NCBI GenBank assembly: GCA_036365455.1
Contig: JAWQUS010000025.1
Coordinates: 22,170,001-22,234,000 of the forward strand
Direction: 5' to 3'
From: Macrosoma leucophasiata
Taxonomy: Eukaryota > Arthropoda > Insecta > Lepidoptera > Hedylidae
DNA length: 64,000 nucleotides
The translations under genes and the position numbers were made by a program. A model generated the notes under the pieces. It ran no database searches and had not been told where the DNA came from. It was given only the letters and a program-made list of their open reading frames with translations. This document shows positions 51,601-61,187 of this stretch, one piece after another. The number at the start of each line of letters is the position of its first letter. The stretch's first letter is position 1.

Positions 51601-52982
51601 TGACTTGATGAAGCAGATAAATTAGCATCATCATCTCGATGAAGCAGGGTGTGATGACGTTGACGACACTTTTGGCAACTAAAAAATGATCTACAATTCT
51701 TTAAACTGTGCGAAGGTTTTAAGCAGTTGAAACACCGACGGTTGATTTTAGCGAATTCAATCCGTTCCGCAACAGAAAGCTTTGTGAACCGTTCACAATA
51801 ACTGATCGAATGATTTTCTGAACAGAAGGAGCACTTGACAATTGGTGTTGTGACTGATGCTTCAGATGCCGTAATCGTTCGAATTTTAGGTTTATCAGCA
51901 GTAGATTTAGTGTTGCTAGTGCTGGAAAGGAATACCGTAGTCGGTTTCGATTTAAACGATTTATTACTTGGTGGTATTTTAGGTATAGATTTATCGTGTG
52001 CACGGTTGGTAGTCGAGTGACTACGCTCTTGTGACAAAAAATGTGTATCTCGAACAAGGGCCTCGCATGTCATATTTAAAAATTTATACAAATCTCTAAA
52101 TTCGGGAAGTTCGGCAGTTGAATGACTTCGTTCAAATGCACAGCGAGTCTTAGAATCGAGTTTCGATAATATGTGATAACACAGAATAAAGCTCCACTGA
52201 TCCGTAGGTAAATCAAGACTTTTCAAAATATTTAAATTTTCACTAATTAAATCAAGTACACGACGGAATTCTGAAGGAGAACTCGATTTAAAATTAATAT
52301 TTAATATTTCTTTCCAGCACGTAAAAGCCAACTCACGCTTATCACGATACCTAGTGAGCAAGGCTTGGTAGGCTTCGCTATAGAAAGTACCCTTAACTGG
52401 GTACGTACGAATAAGACCAAGTGCGTCACCTGACAAACTTGATATAAGATAATGCATACGTTCAGTGTCTGACAATGTTTCGTTATTATGGATCAACGAA
52501 TTAAAAACATCATAGAATTCAGGCCACTCTTTAATAGCTCCTGAAAACGTTGGAATTTTGATTTTTGGTAATTTAACATTACAGACGCTCGAGCGATCAC
52601 GTTCAGTACGTTGTTCATCGTTACTAGGAATAAGTTCCCTATAAATAGTAGCAATTTTAATGTAAATGTCATCAAATTGTTCGCGTATTAAATCTTCTTT
52701 CTCTTCCGATGTGCCATCAATAATGCCAAGAATGTCCATATGAGCCTGCTCAAAACTTTCACAAAGTCGCGGCATGACAGCATGATGAGAAAGAAACGTG
52801 TTCAGAAGAGATCTATCATCTTGAGCTAGCTCAGCTGCCTCCAAAGTTTTTTCAAGGCGTCGCAGAGCTAGTGTACGCTTCCTCCGTAAAACCGGTAAGT
52901 CTTGCATAGTTAATTCGGAAGTAGCATGTGAGCCACGCCTCGATGTTGTGTCGTGCTTAGAACGTCGCCGAGTTGCGTACAT
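48678..52982 (-). CDS. BEL/Pao Gag-Pol polyprotein lacking the reverse-transcriptase core
   Basis: 1434 residues. Order: Gag (DUF1759-like, about 100-300); zinc-knuckle-like cysteines (CSFCSENHSISYC near 382, CFNCLKPSHSLKNC near 415); aspartic protease with ALIDSGSQAHF (Asp about 507, DUF1758-like); the RT start KLRVVFNASAKD (about 790) up to GPKLQ; then directly SNILKFVKD and FAWSDSTVVLAWL (about 834), which belongs to the late part of RNase H. RT fingers/palm with the YxDD site and the first RNase H residues are missing, about 330 residues, without loss of frame. Integrase follows with its H-H-C-C zinc site (about 1077-1115) and catalytic D (VGTDYGG, 1145), D (QSDCGTN, 1212), E (VWEIQ, 1254); DUF5641-like end about 1330-1430. 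ATG at 52982 is the first in frame. It could supply Gag, protease and integrase but not cDNA synthesis. Confidence 0.95.
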   Translation of the reverse strand: MYATRRRSKHDTTSRRGSHATSELTMQDLPVLRRKRTLALRRLEKTLEAAELAQDDRSLLNTFLSHHAVMPRLCESFEQAHMDILGIIDGTSEEKEDLIREQFDDIYIKIATIYRELIPSNDEQRTERDRSSVCNVKLPKIKIPTFSGAIKEWPEFYDVFNSLIHNNETLSDTERMHYLISSLSGDALGLIRTYPVKGTFYSEAYQALLTRYRDKRELAFTCWKEILNINFKSSSPSEFRRVLDLISENLNILKSLDLPTDQWSFILCYHILSKLDSKTRCAFERSHSTAELPEFRDLYKFLNMTCEALVRDTHFLSQERSHSTTNRAHDKSIPKIPPSNKSFKSKPTTVFLSSTSNTKSTADKPKIRTITASEASVTTPIVKCSFCSENHSISYCERFTKLSVAERIEFAKINRRCFNCLKPSHSLKNCRSFFSCQKCRQRHHTLLHRDDDANLSASSSQADSSRSPEQPVRVLTSIGDNSVVLLSTATVQLRDSSGNFQSFRALIDSGSQAHFISERAATILGVARTLTSRRVRGLGQASSSISGAVRLEVGANSNSLFSIDALTLPSICGRIPSTRINKSSWHHIKDLALADPNFDKPGSVDLLLGAEVFTSLLLPGRVDGGPNQPSALNSVFGWLLLGGAGCQDEVQSFFSQDDDLLHEEVKRFWELESFPSPRHLTPEETRCEEIFATHHTRDSVGRYVVTLPFKEEEQDRSFPGSRDIALRFFHSIERKLRRNPELHHQYNDFMKDYLDSGHMSLVPVNKLTEGKYYIPHHCVLRPESATTKLRVVFNASAKDARGVSLNDTLLVGPKLQSNILKFVKDIYSPVLPCSSLFAWSDSTVVLAWLRSHPSRWKTFVANRVGHILDVIPGARWGHVASEDNPADVVSRGQLPSALVTNRLWWAGPSWLSQPLSSWPSSDGIPDSDILAAEEKAPRSFLTHGDVPSPFIDTLLDRYSSIRKIQRLLCVWIKFIAFIRCKRTRCSDPISTRVELHNALMIIVRYVQSHHFASEISHLLDNTLLSKQMRKLNPFLDAKGTLRVGGRLARSGLEFEHKHPALLPRESKLTYLIIEAFHRENCHAGVNTMQYLLTQQFWILSPKRAIRHCLSKCVQCYKTNPTPLEPFMSDLPATRVNQVKPFSVVGTDYGGPFRIKLAKHRGAKIGKAYLCLFVCLSTKAVHLETVSDLSSDAFLAALRRFVGRRGRVNVIQSDCGTNYVGANNQLQSLMQSAAQTEQIEFRFNPPSSPHFGGVWEIQIKAVKSHLYRIIGDQVLTFEELSTVFVQIEAILNSRPLCPLSSDPNDLVVLTPGHFLTLEPLTTVPDEHLTSVNINRLSRWQLIQRFQQDFWNRWKCEYLHTLTQRAKWPKHSKPLIVGSVVILKTETSLPLHWPLARVEKLHPSPDGIVRIATVRTVDGSCLTRPLAKLCPLPNLD
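50525..50548 (-). other. Junction of the RT deletion
   Basis: Codons for GPKLQ (RT block) run straight into SNILKF (RNase H helix before WSDST). The join is at residue about 814. No splice-site remnants or long microhomology can be judged without an intact relative. Confidence 0.75.
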
Positions 52983-54355
52983 CGTTGTGAGAGACTAGTA
53001 CAAACGAAATACGACAAAGCAGTGTACACAAGCTACGGCTTAGCACGCGCAATGCTAAAAAACGTGAAAAATAATTTAATTAAAAGAATTGAACCATTTA
53101 TCTATTAAAACGATTTAGTGTTACGATATCCCGCGAGTCAGGTTCCCAACCGAACTCGTCCTCTTATAATTACGAGGGGATGTGGAACGATACGAGAATA
53201 ATTAAAAGTTAAACAATAGAATACCTAATTAAACGATATGTAGGTATAGCACGGTCCAGTTTTTACGAGAGCGATCGAGCACTATTATTATAATAATAAT
53301 GGTGCTTCACGATAGGTACCTATCACTTTAGAGTACCTAATGAGCTAAGTTACGTAAACACGATTGTTATTGTTTGCAGTTGAATAATTTCGCTTATGGT
53401 AAGTCACTCGATGAATAGGACGCCCGAATTATTTACGAGCCATTTATAATAGGTAAGTAAATTACGATAAAAAACGACCTAACTACGATAGTTGCATACT
53501 TACCTACCTACACCACTAAAAAGAATCAGATAAACAAGTGCGAGAACCAGCGATGTTATACCGCGATATAAATAGAATGTATAAACAACGCTAGGCAACG
53601 ATAAATTGCAACTTGAATACCTATCCACTTTTACATAGTGTAGGTCTATGAGATAAGCGACGAATTTTAGGTACCTACGTAATTAAGGCAAACCTGTGTC
53701 AACAAACAACAATAGAATGCTGCTCCTCTTTACGATAGGTTTTTACCAAAGCGAATAAGTGAAAGGCGCAAGCAATTGTATTATTGTGTTGTACGTAGGT
53801 ATGTACCTAGGAGCGAAGAACAATTATTTACTTAAAAAAAAACTTAAATACGCGTATGATACGATATTATAAACAACAGTTAGACGAATAGGATTTTACC
53901 GGGTTTGTGTATATTCACGTAAAACGTACCTACCTATATCCAAACCGCTAAACGTTGAATATTGAAAACGATTTGTAAACTAGGTAGCTACACACAATAA
54001 TTATGCCGAACGGAACACTTGGTATTTGCAACGGTTGTACCTTCGGATTACTAGATCACACTAGGTAGGTATGTTACTCCTGGTGACCTAAAAATTTTTA
54101 CATAGAAATCGAATTTATTAATTTATTCAGAATCGTTCATTTATAGAAATCGAAATCGAAAAATATATATATATATGGATGCGTAAGATGAGGATATCTT
54201 TCCAATGTTAACGATCAACACGTTAATTGAATATAATTGTTACGTGTACAGGGCAGAATCTCCCAACTTTCCCGAAATTAGGGAGTTCAAAAAAGTCGGT
54301 AGGAAGAAAAATTGTACGTGTATGGTTTTACGAAAGTTAATGAAAAAAGGATAAT
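52983..54355 (-). other. Long AT-rich leader of the BEL/Pao element
   Basis: 1.37 kb between primer site and ATG with no long frame. Rich in 'taggtacctac'/'gtaggta' palindromic words and 'ttacgata' words, and containing (ATA/TAT) tracts at about 53285-53300 and 54158-54177. Much longer than the short leaders of classic BEL elements. It may carry packaging signals or be acquired sequence. No protein similarity recognised. Confidence 0.7.
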
Positions 54356-54373
54356 TCCCGGGTTTCGGCACCA
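54356..54373 (-). other. Primer binding site for tRNA-Phe
   Basis: Element strand TGGTGCCGAAACCCGGGA begins three bases inside the 5' LTR. It is complementary to the last 18 nt of insect tRNA-Phe(GAA) including CCA (..TCCCGGGTTTCGGCA-CCA, recalled). A perfect 18-nt match is expected for a functional primer site. Confidence 0.8.
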
Positions 54374-54376
54374 AAA

Positions 54377-54782
54377 TGTATTGTGAGGGCCCGGTTTCAC
54401 TCGGTTGGCGTCTCACAAACAGGGACTCCCACAAGGGAGAACGATCTAATAGGTCGTCTGACTAACCTGCGGTTCCAGCTTTCGGCATTTATGTTGTCTT
54501 GATCCTGTGGTCTTCGAGTTCTTTCTTCGTTTTCACTCCCGGCCGGGGTGTCGAGTCACGGGTGGCCCTGGACCAGCCACAAAACGCGCGCGTTCGGGAT
54601 CACGAATTTCAAGCGTCTCTTTTCCCGTTGCAAGTTCGATTCGCTACAGGTAGTGGCGAGTGGTGACGTCAGTGACGTCTTGTCAGAATCGACCAATGAC
54701 CGTGAAGAGTGCCAAGGAGTGCCAACCTAAGTGTTAGCTTGAGAATTGTATACCAACTTTGAAATAATATGATGACGGTACA
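54377..54782 (-). repeat. 5' LTR (406 bp)
   Basis: Identical by eye to 48167-48572. Followed on the plus strand by the second GGCCC and the remaining SINE-A. It would hold promoter and polyadenylation signals; I could not place a TATA box with confidence. Confidence 0.95.
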
Positions 54783-54787
54783 GGCCC
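54783..54787. repeat. Target duplication GGCCC, right copy
   Basis: Partner of 48162-48166. Confidence 0.85.
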
Positions 54788-55114
54788 CGTAATAACTATC
54801 ACAGAGACGCAACAACTTAGGTCTCAGGGGTGGTAACGCATCTGCATTTTGACCTCTGGTTTTTGTGTTTTTTGTGTGTCTATAGGCTGCAGTCATCACT
54901 TAACATCAATGTGAGCTGCAAGATTGTTTGCTACCTTCCTTACATTAAAAAAATACGCGAATTAATGAAACTGAGGTCGAAAGAAAAAAATTTGGAGCCT
55001 TCAGGGAATAAACTCAATAAAGTTACAAGAGCTATTCGTTCAGAAAAACGAATATTTGATTACATCAGAAAAGCACCCAACATGGTTTGAGCGCAGGTAA
55101 ACTAATTTTCAAAG

Positions 55115-55857
55115 CAGTGTTTCCAAAGTGCTTGGTCGCGACCCGGGGAGTAAGAATATTAAGTCTAAATTGTCTTTGGGTTAATTGTTTGTTTTTTTTC
55201 GCCAATAAAAAATACATAATCAACTTCGTATTTCTAATGACATTGCTGACTAGTATTATAAATATTTTTTTAGTCTTGACTGACAGACTGATATACTGCT
55301 GGCTATACAAACACAAATCACTTTACACACACTCATTTGGTCCATAAAGAGACACAATATAGACATTCACAGATAACGTCCAAAAAAAATAATCAAGATA
55401 AACCAAAACAAGCTTGGAAGTTAGAAATTTCAAACAAAATGTACATTATTCTTGAATAAATAAATAAATAAACAAAATGCATTGTCCTTACATTTCATTC
55501 AAAAATAACAACAAAAAATGCCAAACGCTGTACGTGACGTCATTTATAGAGACAAGTAATTTGGAGAGTGTGTCCTTTGTGAAGTGTAGGTCCATCCCTA
55601 AGAGGGTGAAATGGAAAATAATCGTGTAATCTGCACGAGCGAAGACACGAGCGAAAACCAGTCATAAAAGTACTCATTTTAAATACATTTTATTGTAATT
55701 CAATTTTGAAATACCTAATAATGTAATAAAAAGGTATATTCCTTCATACAAGAAGCCATGCATATCAAGAATATACCACTTTTCTTTACAGAAATAAAGG
55801 CTAAAGTAATACAATTTTAAAAACCATCGGTCCAAGGCACAAAGTTGAGAAACGCTG
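55115..55857. mobile_element. Possible hAT-type element
   Basis: Ends CAGTGTTTCCAAAGTG and GTTGAGAAACGCTG form a short imperfect inverted repeat of hAT style. Flanks 'tttcaaag' and 'ttctatag' agree at 5 of 8. No transposase similarity in 743 bp. Confidence 0.35.
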
Positions 55858-56344
55858 TTCTATAGTATTTCTAACCCCGTGGGACTAGAGAGAGCTGAGT
55901 GCGTTGAAAATATACTTCAAACTCTACGTTTATTATTCTGGAGTTTTAATTGAATTGAATCTCTATTGTTACTCGTTATCTATGTTTCAGGTAATACTAA
56001 AATATAATTGTACATACGAATAGAATCAGGTGAGTAACATTTTTTTCAAGATAATGTGTGTAATGCGCTAGTAAAAGTAGTGAGATTTTGTAAGGAACTA
56101 AAAAAATATTCACTTGGCTTTTCGTCCCGTTCTGAAGCGCTGGCTTTTAACTCCTTAGTTGATCCCCGTTCTGACGCGCCTGTTCTATCTTTCTTACGAA
56201 CATGGAAAGGTACCGTGTGAGTCGTAGATAGCCTGCATGCACCCGATAAAGGGGATAGATAAATAATATATTAGAATACTGGCTATTGCCCGCGGCTCCG
56301 CCTGCATGTTTATTACTTGCGCTATTATATTATTGAGAGAAAAT
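55858..56344. other. Noncoding stretch; Helitron-like start at 56277
   Basis: 'actggctattgcccgcggct' at 56278-56297 is a Helitron-like terminus on the minus strand, cut off after about 45 bp. The rest is unrecognised. Confidence 0.35.
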
Positions 56345-56559
56345 ATACTTGCGCTAAATGGTAGTGTTCAACACTATCGTGTTCCGGTCAGGTGGTAACG
56401 TACGGCCCTGTAATTTCCGCCACAGAGGCATAACACCGCAGGCCTCAGAACTGGAACGCATCTGCATTTTGACCTCTGGTCTTTGTGTGGGTGTGTATAG
56501 GCTGCAGTCATCAATGTAAACTGCATGCTTGTTTGCCACTTTAATTACATAAAAAAAAA
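56345..56559 (+). mobile_element. SINE-A copy, 5'-truncated
   Basis: 'acttgcgctaaatggtagtg' to 'tttaattacataaaaaaaaa'; a 15-bp deletion removes 'cacttaacat' near the 3' end. Confidence 0.85.
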
Positions 56560-57039
56560 CTATCAAAATTCATACTTTACTGACCGTTCTAAGCACACTT
56601 TGCTCAAAGTAAAGTCGTAGTGCGGTCTGTGAATCTTACCCTAAAACAGTTAAAACTAAGTAACAGTATAACTGAGTCTATGCCAATTATCTCAAACAGA
56701 ATCGAAGGATACGAACACGATAATGATACGATAAATACAAATACACAATATTTTGCGGTATTGTGTGCAGTGAAACGTGCTATCTCAGATTACACAAAGG
56801 ACGTCGAATGAGAGAATAACAAACAACGTACAATGAGAATGTAGATGATTCTAGAGACCAAGGAAGACTGATCTCATCACCACCATTGCAAACCGAAAGA
56901 CGTCAAAAATAGTAAGCAAAAAGATAGTAAGATGAGCAAAAAAAAACCAGAGGCACGTGGCGGACCGCCTCAGCCCCCCTCCCCCTCTCTTTAATCCGCC
57001 ACTGAATAAAAGTGTACCTAGTTAACCGACGTACCCGAC
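56560..57039. other. Noncoding stretch, nothing recognised
   Basis: A 63-codon frame (56620-56811) without motif; no repeat identified. Confidence 0.3.
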
Positions 57040-57343
57040 CATAGAGCACCACGGGTCACCGGCCGCGGTGGACCGGAGCGGGTAGCCATATGCAGGCTTT
57101 CCCCTCTGTCAAAGTACAAGCCCAATAGGGCCTATTGCCTGTCGCCTAGATGTTTAAATGTGTGCGTGAAATCGTTAATAATTTTCATTAAAGTCAAGGT
57201 GTGAGTTTCGTAATAGACGATTTTTGTAGTGTGAGTGTGTGTCACACGTGATGTGTGTTCCCCCCGCAAAGAATGACAGACTGTTTTGCATCGCAAGTAA
57301 ACGTTATGGCTATTCCCCTACTAGTGGGCTGAGTTGCTCTATG
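57040..57343. mobile_element. H1 hAT-type MITE copy
   Basis: CATAGAGCACCACGGGTCAC at the left and GAGTTGCTCTATG at the right; body 'gttaaatgtgtgcgtgaaat' and 'aaagtcaaggtgtgagtttc'. The right inverted repeat is partly deleted. Flanks 'tacccgac' and 'acggaccg' do not match, so it is old or rearranged. Confidence 0.7.
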
Positions 57344-58500
57344 ACGGACCGCTGACTCAGTATTTTACATACAAACGGTACCGAAGCCGAAATTATTTGC
57401 GAACGACCATTCCCTTGATCTACAGTCTATGTACAATGGGCGGATCGCGGCCGAACACTTGTGTAGACCCATTCAAATTACGACGAACCTTTTTTTCACG
57501 GATATCGCCAATCTTAATAATGGCGAAATAATGATTTGTTTGCGCTTAAAATTATGCTATTTTTACACATTTAATCTGCGACAATTTTTATTTTTTGTGT
57601 TTTGTTTTATGTTAAATTAATCCTGGCGATTACGGCATCTTCTCCCATGACTATTTGGGGAAATTTTTGTAAGCATATTTGGGGAAGAATTTTGTCCAAT
57701 AGTGGACATCATAAGGCTGAAGTGATGTTATCACACGTAACTGTTTAAATAACTAGGTACTTTATAGAACTTTGTTTTTGTATTATAGGTATTCGCTAAA
57801 ATTATGTACCTACTATTAATATATTAATTAATTATTTATGTTACACGTCCATGTTTAGGTCACTAATTTACATATGCTTACCAAATTTTAACACAATAAT
57901 AATTGATCCCTTAGTATTGAAACAAATTGGCTGTGACCACTGAACAGAACAAACGAATATTTTTTTCTGTTCTGTGGCTGTGACAGGCGGACAAACAGAT
58001 TCCGACACGCTTTAATAATTTAAGTGGCTTGGTTCCTTTTTTTTCATTTTTCTTTTGAGGTACGGAAAGAAAGTATTTTTAATTATTTGTCTTGTCAATG
58101 TTACGGGGGATATCCCTTTTATGAGGAAAGCCTTGGAATCAATCAAACGAGTTTTACAGCCAGTCCCGAGAGACGATTCCTTTTTCCGTAAAAAAAAATT
58201 GTCACACAACTAGACAACAAAACCGAAATTGCCTTTTGTAACTTTAATTATTGTATTAGAATCTTCTTAGACATCAACGAGCAAACATTGTATAATCTTA
58301 TAAGGGAGTGGGTACTGTTATTTAATAGACATCATTATTATTAAGAAATGTAGAGCATTGTTATTTCTGTAAAGCCAATGGTACTTATTTGATTCACCGA
58401 GAGTCCAAACCTAACCTAACAACACAGGCCTGTCACTGAAAAAAAAACTGTGTGTGTGCGCACGTAAGAATTTATATTTCTTTAGAGTAACAATCCAATA
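57344..58500. other. Noncoding stretch with traces of dispersed repeats
   Basis: 57870-58075 has degraded words of the 'accaaattttaa..caataat...gacaggcgga' dispersed repeat. A poly-purine/pyrimidine tract lies at 58036-58060. No gene recognised. Confidence 0.35.
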
Positions 58501-58502
58501 TA

Positions 58503-59468
58503 CGAGGGTGGATCCAAAAGTTTGTGGCCCAAACTACAAGGAGATATGATATCTTTTTTAAATTTACCGTCATTTGTTAGTATGTCTTCTATTGATTTAT
58601 TGTGCGCAGTTTCATTCCGATACTGCACAATATAAATTTTCTGTGATTATTTGTTTGAAGCATTCTGACGCGATTTTCAATAATGGAGAAAATTGAACAT
58701 CGTGCAGTCATTAAGTACCTCAATGAAAAAGGCCTGTCACCAAAAGACATCCATCAAGATATGGTGGGCACTTTGGGGGAGTCTGCTCCATCGTATTCCA
58801 GTGTCAAGAAGTGGGTAGCTGAGTTTAAGCGCGGTCGTGAGAGCATTGAAGATGATCCTAGGAGTGGACGGCCTACAACCTCTACCACGAAAGAAAACAT
58901 CGATAAAATTTGTGATCTCGTAAAGTCGTTTTGTCGACTAACAAAGTCATGGCTTCTGTTTTTTGGGATGCGAAGGGCATTATTTTCGTAGATTATTTAC
59001 CGAAAGGTTAATTCTAGTTATTATTGTAACCTTTTACGAAGACTACGAGAAGAAATAAAAGAAAAAAGGCCGGGAATGTTGCGTATGAAAGTTTTGTTCC
59101 ATCAAGGCAATGCACGTGTTCACACTTCGGTTGAAACAATGTCTGTAATCCATGATTGTGGCTACGAATTGCTGCCCCACCCACCTTATTTGCCGGATTT
59201 AGCCCCCTCAGATTATCATTTATTTCCAAATTTTAAAAAACATTTGGGTGACTCGAACTTTTCTACCAACGATGAGGTGATAGTCGCAGTAAACGAGTAT
59301 TTCGCCGACCTTCCGGAAACTTTTTTTTCGAGGGGATAAACAAGTTGCAGTTCAGGTGGAAGAAGTGTGTTGAGCTAGATGGAGACTAAGTCGAAAAATA
59401 AAACTTAAATTAGACCCACTTTTCTTTCATTTTCTTGGTCGGGCTTCGAACTTTTGGATCCACCCTCG
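58503..59468 (+). mobile_element. Mariner element with both ends, internally deleted
   Basis: Terminal inverted repeats CGAGGGTGGATCCAAAAGTT at both ends, flanked by TA (58501-58502 and 59469-59470). 966 bp instead of the usual 1.3 kb: about 300 bp are missing between the DNA-binding region and the first catalytic block. Ends look intact, so a helper transposase could still act on it. Confidence 0.9.
58683..59395 (+). pseudogene. Mariner transposase, deleted and mutated
   Basis: Starts at ATG 58683. The N-terminal paired helix-turn-helix region is open ('[16 protein letters not shown]', '[19 protein letters not shown]', 'RSGRPTTST') up to KICDLV near 58920, where the deletion also shifts frame. 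FWDAKG (first catalytic Asp, about 58965) lies in another frame. Next comes the second block, where HQGNARVH has Gly in place of the catalytic Asp (codon GGC at 59106-59108). The third, APSDYHLF, is intact. A further one-base shift occurs near 59335 before the end 'KKCVELDGD'. Nonfunctional. Confidence 0.85.
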
Positions 59469-59471
59469 TAG

Positions 59472-59997
59472 CTACCGGAAATAAAACAAAACGACAATAA
59501 AAGTTTAGCAACTAACTTCAGGCTGTCGCTTTTATCTGTCAGTGTGCGCGCGCATCGTTTTTTCCAATTTTCCAATCTAAATTCACTCCAATCATTTTTT
59601 TAATAGCAACAAAAGAAGTATATCTAAAATCAAAAATATTTTTGAGTGTGAGTGTACCCTAGTTCTGACTAGTACTTAAGCATGTTATTATTTCCCTTTT
59701 GTTTAATTGTTCTGTGCGGCCCTGATTTCACAAGACCACGGAAGTCTGGCTACTCGTATGCCTAATAAAATGGTTAAATAACCGATGATCTATAACTAGC
59801 AATACCAACTTAACGACATAGGCGGAATGGGAAACCGAGGGATAACCAGCCATCACCCGCGACCATAAAACTTAACGCTGCTCTATATCGGATTAATCTT
59901 CGATTAATTTAAAAATATTTTATGTATCCTTAAACATGAAGTGAAGCGATCGTAACTTAGTAACTACTAATTTGTCGATGTGCAATATACCTATATA
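59472..59997. other. Noncoding stretch, nothing recognised
   Basis: No repeat or gene signature identified. Confidence 0.3.
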
Positions 59998-60165
59998 TTT
60001 TTTTAATGTAATGGAAGTGGTAAACAAGCATGCAGTTCACACTGATGTTATGTGATGACTGCAGCCTATAGGCACCCACACAAAGACTAAGGACAAAATG
60101 CAGATGCGTACCACTCCTGATGCCTAAGGTGTTATGCCTCTGTGCCGGAAATTACAGGGCCGTAC
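59998..60165 (-). mobile_element. SINE-A copy, 5'-truncated
   Basis: 'atttttttaatgtaatggaa' then body in reverse to 'gaaattacagggccgtac'. Close to the 47367-47534 copy and truncated at the same place. Confidence 0.85.
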
Positions 60166-60189
60166 AAAGATTTATTGGCAGTTAGTTAC

Positions 60190-60497
60190 TAGTGTTGTCA
60201 GGTGTCCCAATTTGCAGGAGACGTCCCGATTTTCAGGGTTCTGGGGACTTGTGCCGATTAACACCTGATCGGGACGTTTAATGTCCCTATTAATCAATCA
60301 TTATCATTACCTCAACCGAAAGGCTTCCACTGTTAGATAAAAAATAAAAAAATCTAAAAATCTATCTTTAAGGTCCGAGGCTTTTGATAAATTAATTAAA
60401 ATCTTTGGCTTGCTTTATTTTACTCTCCCCATTTTTAACCCATGGGTCCCGATTTATTTCACCTACTGTCCCGATTTAAAACAACCTGGCAACACTA
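60190..60497. mobile_element. hAT-type MITE
   Basis: Ends TAGTGTTGTCAGGT and ACCTGGCAACACTA are inverted repeats with one mismatch. Flanks 'ttagttac' (60182-60189) and 'gtagttac' (60498-60505) match at 6 of 8. Internal 'gtcccgattt' words are repeated near both ends. Confidence 0.65.
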
Positions 60498-60792
60498 GTA
60501 GTTACCTACTGTAATTTCAGTTACATTTGAATTAGTTACAGTTACGCAAAGACAAAAATAAGCTTTTTATTGAAAATCGTAAATTGAATAAACTGACAGA
60601 AGTTGAATGTTCAAATAGCTTTTAGTACACTGTTTACGAGTTGCGGTAGACATATAATTTGATACACCAGTCATCGGGTGGGTCTGTTGGAAAAACAAAC
60701 GCTACAATTTGTGTCGTTCATGAATGAATCTTTCAAATGTACTAGTTGGTAGCAGCAGTTGTCTAGCAGTATGATATGACCGTTTTAACCAG

Positions 60793-61154
60793 AAGCGCGC
60801 ATGGCCCAGCGGCAGGTGTAGATCGGAAGCGATCTGCTCGGTTAAGCACTACGGGCGCGGTCGGGTAGTGTGATGGGTGACCGCTAGTGGCAAATTAAAT
60901 GCGCGTTTCCGTGCTTCGGAGGGCACGTTAAGCCCTCGGTCTCGGTTGCTATCGATGGATAGCAGTCGTTAAACGTTGTCGGAGGCCTTATGGGCGGTTT
61001 GAAAACATCCGACAGTGGGTTGGCCACTAACCCACCCACCTCCACCAATCCGCATTGGAGCAGCGTGGTGGAGTAAGCTCCAGGCCTCCCCCAAACAGGG
61101 GAGAGACTCGTGCCCAGCAGTGGGACGTATAATGGGTTGCCATTATTATTATTA
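60793..61154 (+). mobile_element. 5S rRNA-derived SINE, full length
   Basis: Starts 'aagcgcgcatggcccagcgg'. 60831-60884 resembles the second half of 5S rRNA ('gttaagcac', 'gatgggtgaccgc', which carries the internal pol III promoter). Then a unique body ('gaaaacatccgacagtgggt', 'gcgtggtggagtaagctcca') and the tail 'cccagcagtgggacgtataa' with (ATT)n. A possible 7-bp duplication 'taaccag' lies at 60786-60792 and 61155-61161. Confidence 0.8.
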
Positions 61155-61187
61155 TAACCAGTTTTAACCGAGTCTCAATTTCTGTAC

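Larger units (their letters stand above)
48167..54782 (-). mobile_element. BEL/Pao LTR retrotransposon, RT-deleted, very recent
   Basis: 6616 bp: LTR (54377-54782), primer site (54356-54373), leader of about 1.4 kb, single Gag-Pol frame (52982-48678), purine tract (48573-48584) and LTR (48167-48572). The LTRs look identical over 406 bp and GGCCC flanks both ends, so insertion is recent. The order protease, RT/RNase H, integrase with a C-terminal DUF5641-like domain identifies BEL/Pao. The RT core is absent. No envelope-like frame is present. Confidence 0.95.
48041..54953 (+). mobile_element. SINE-A copy hosting the BEL/Pao element
   Basis: 5' part 48041-48166 ('actgatggtagagctctggt' to 'gtaatgtatggccc') and 3' part 54783-54953 ('ggccccgtaataactatcac' to an A-run). 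The host sequence rejoins after removing the LTR element and one GGCCC. Confidence 0.85.
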
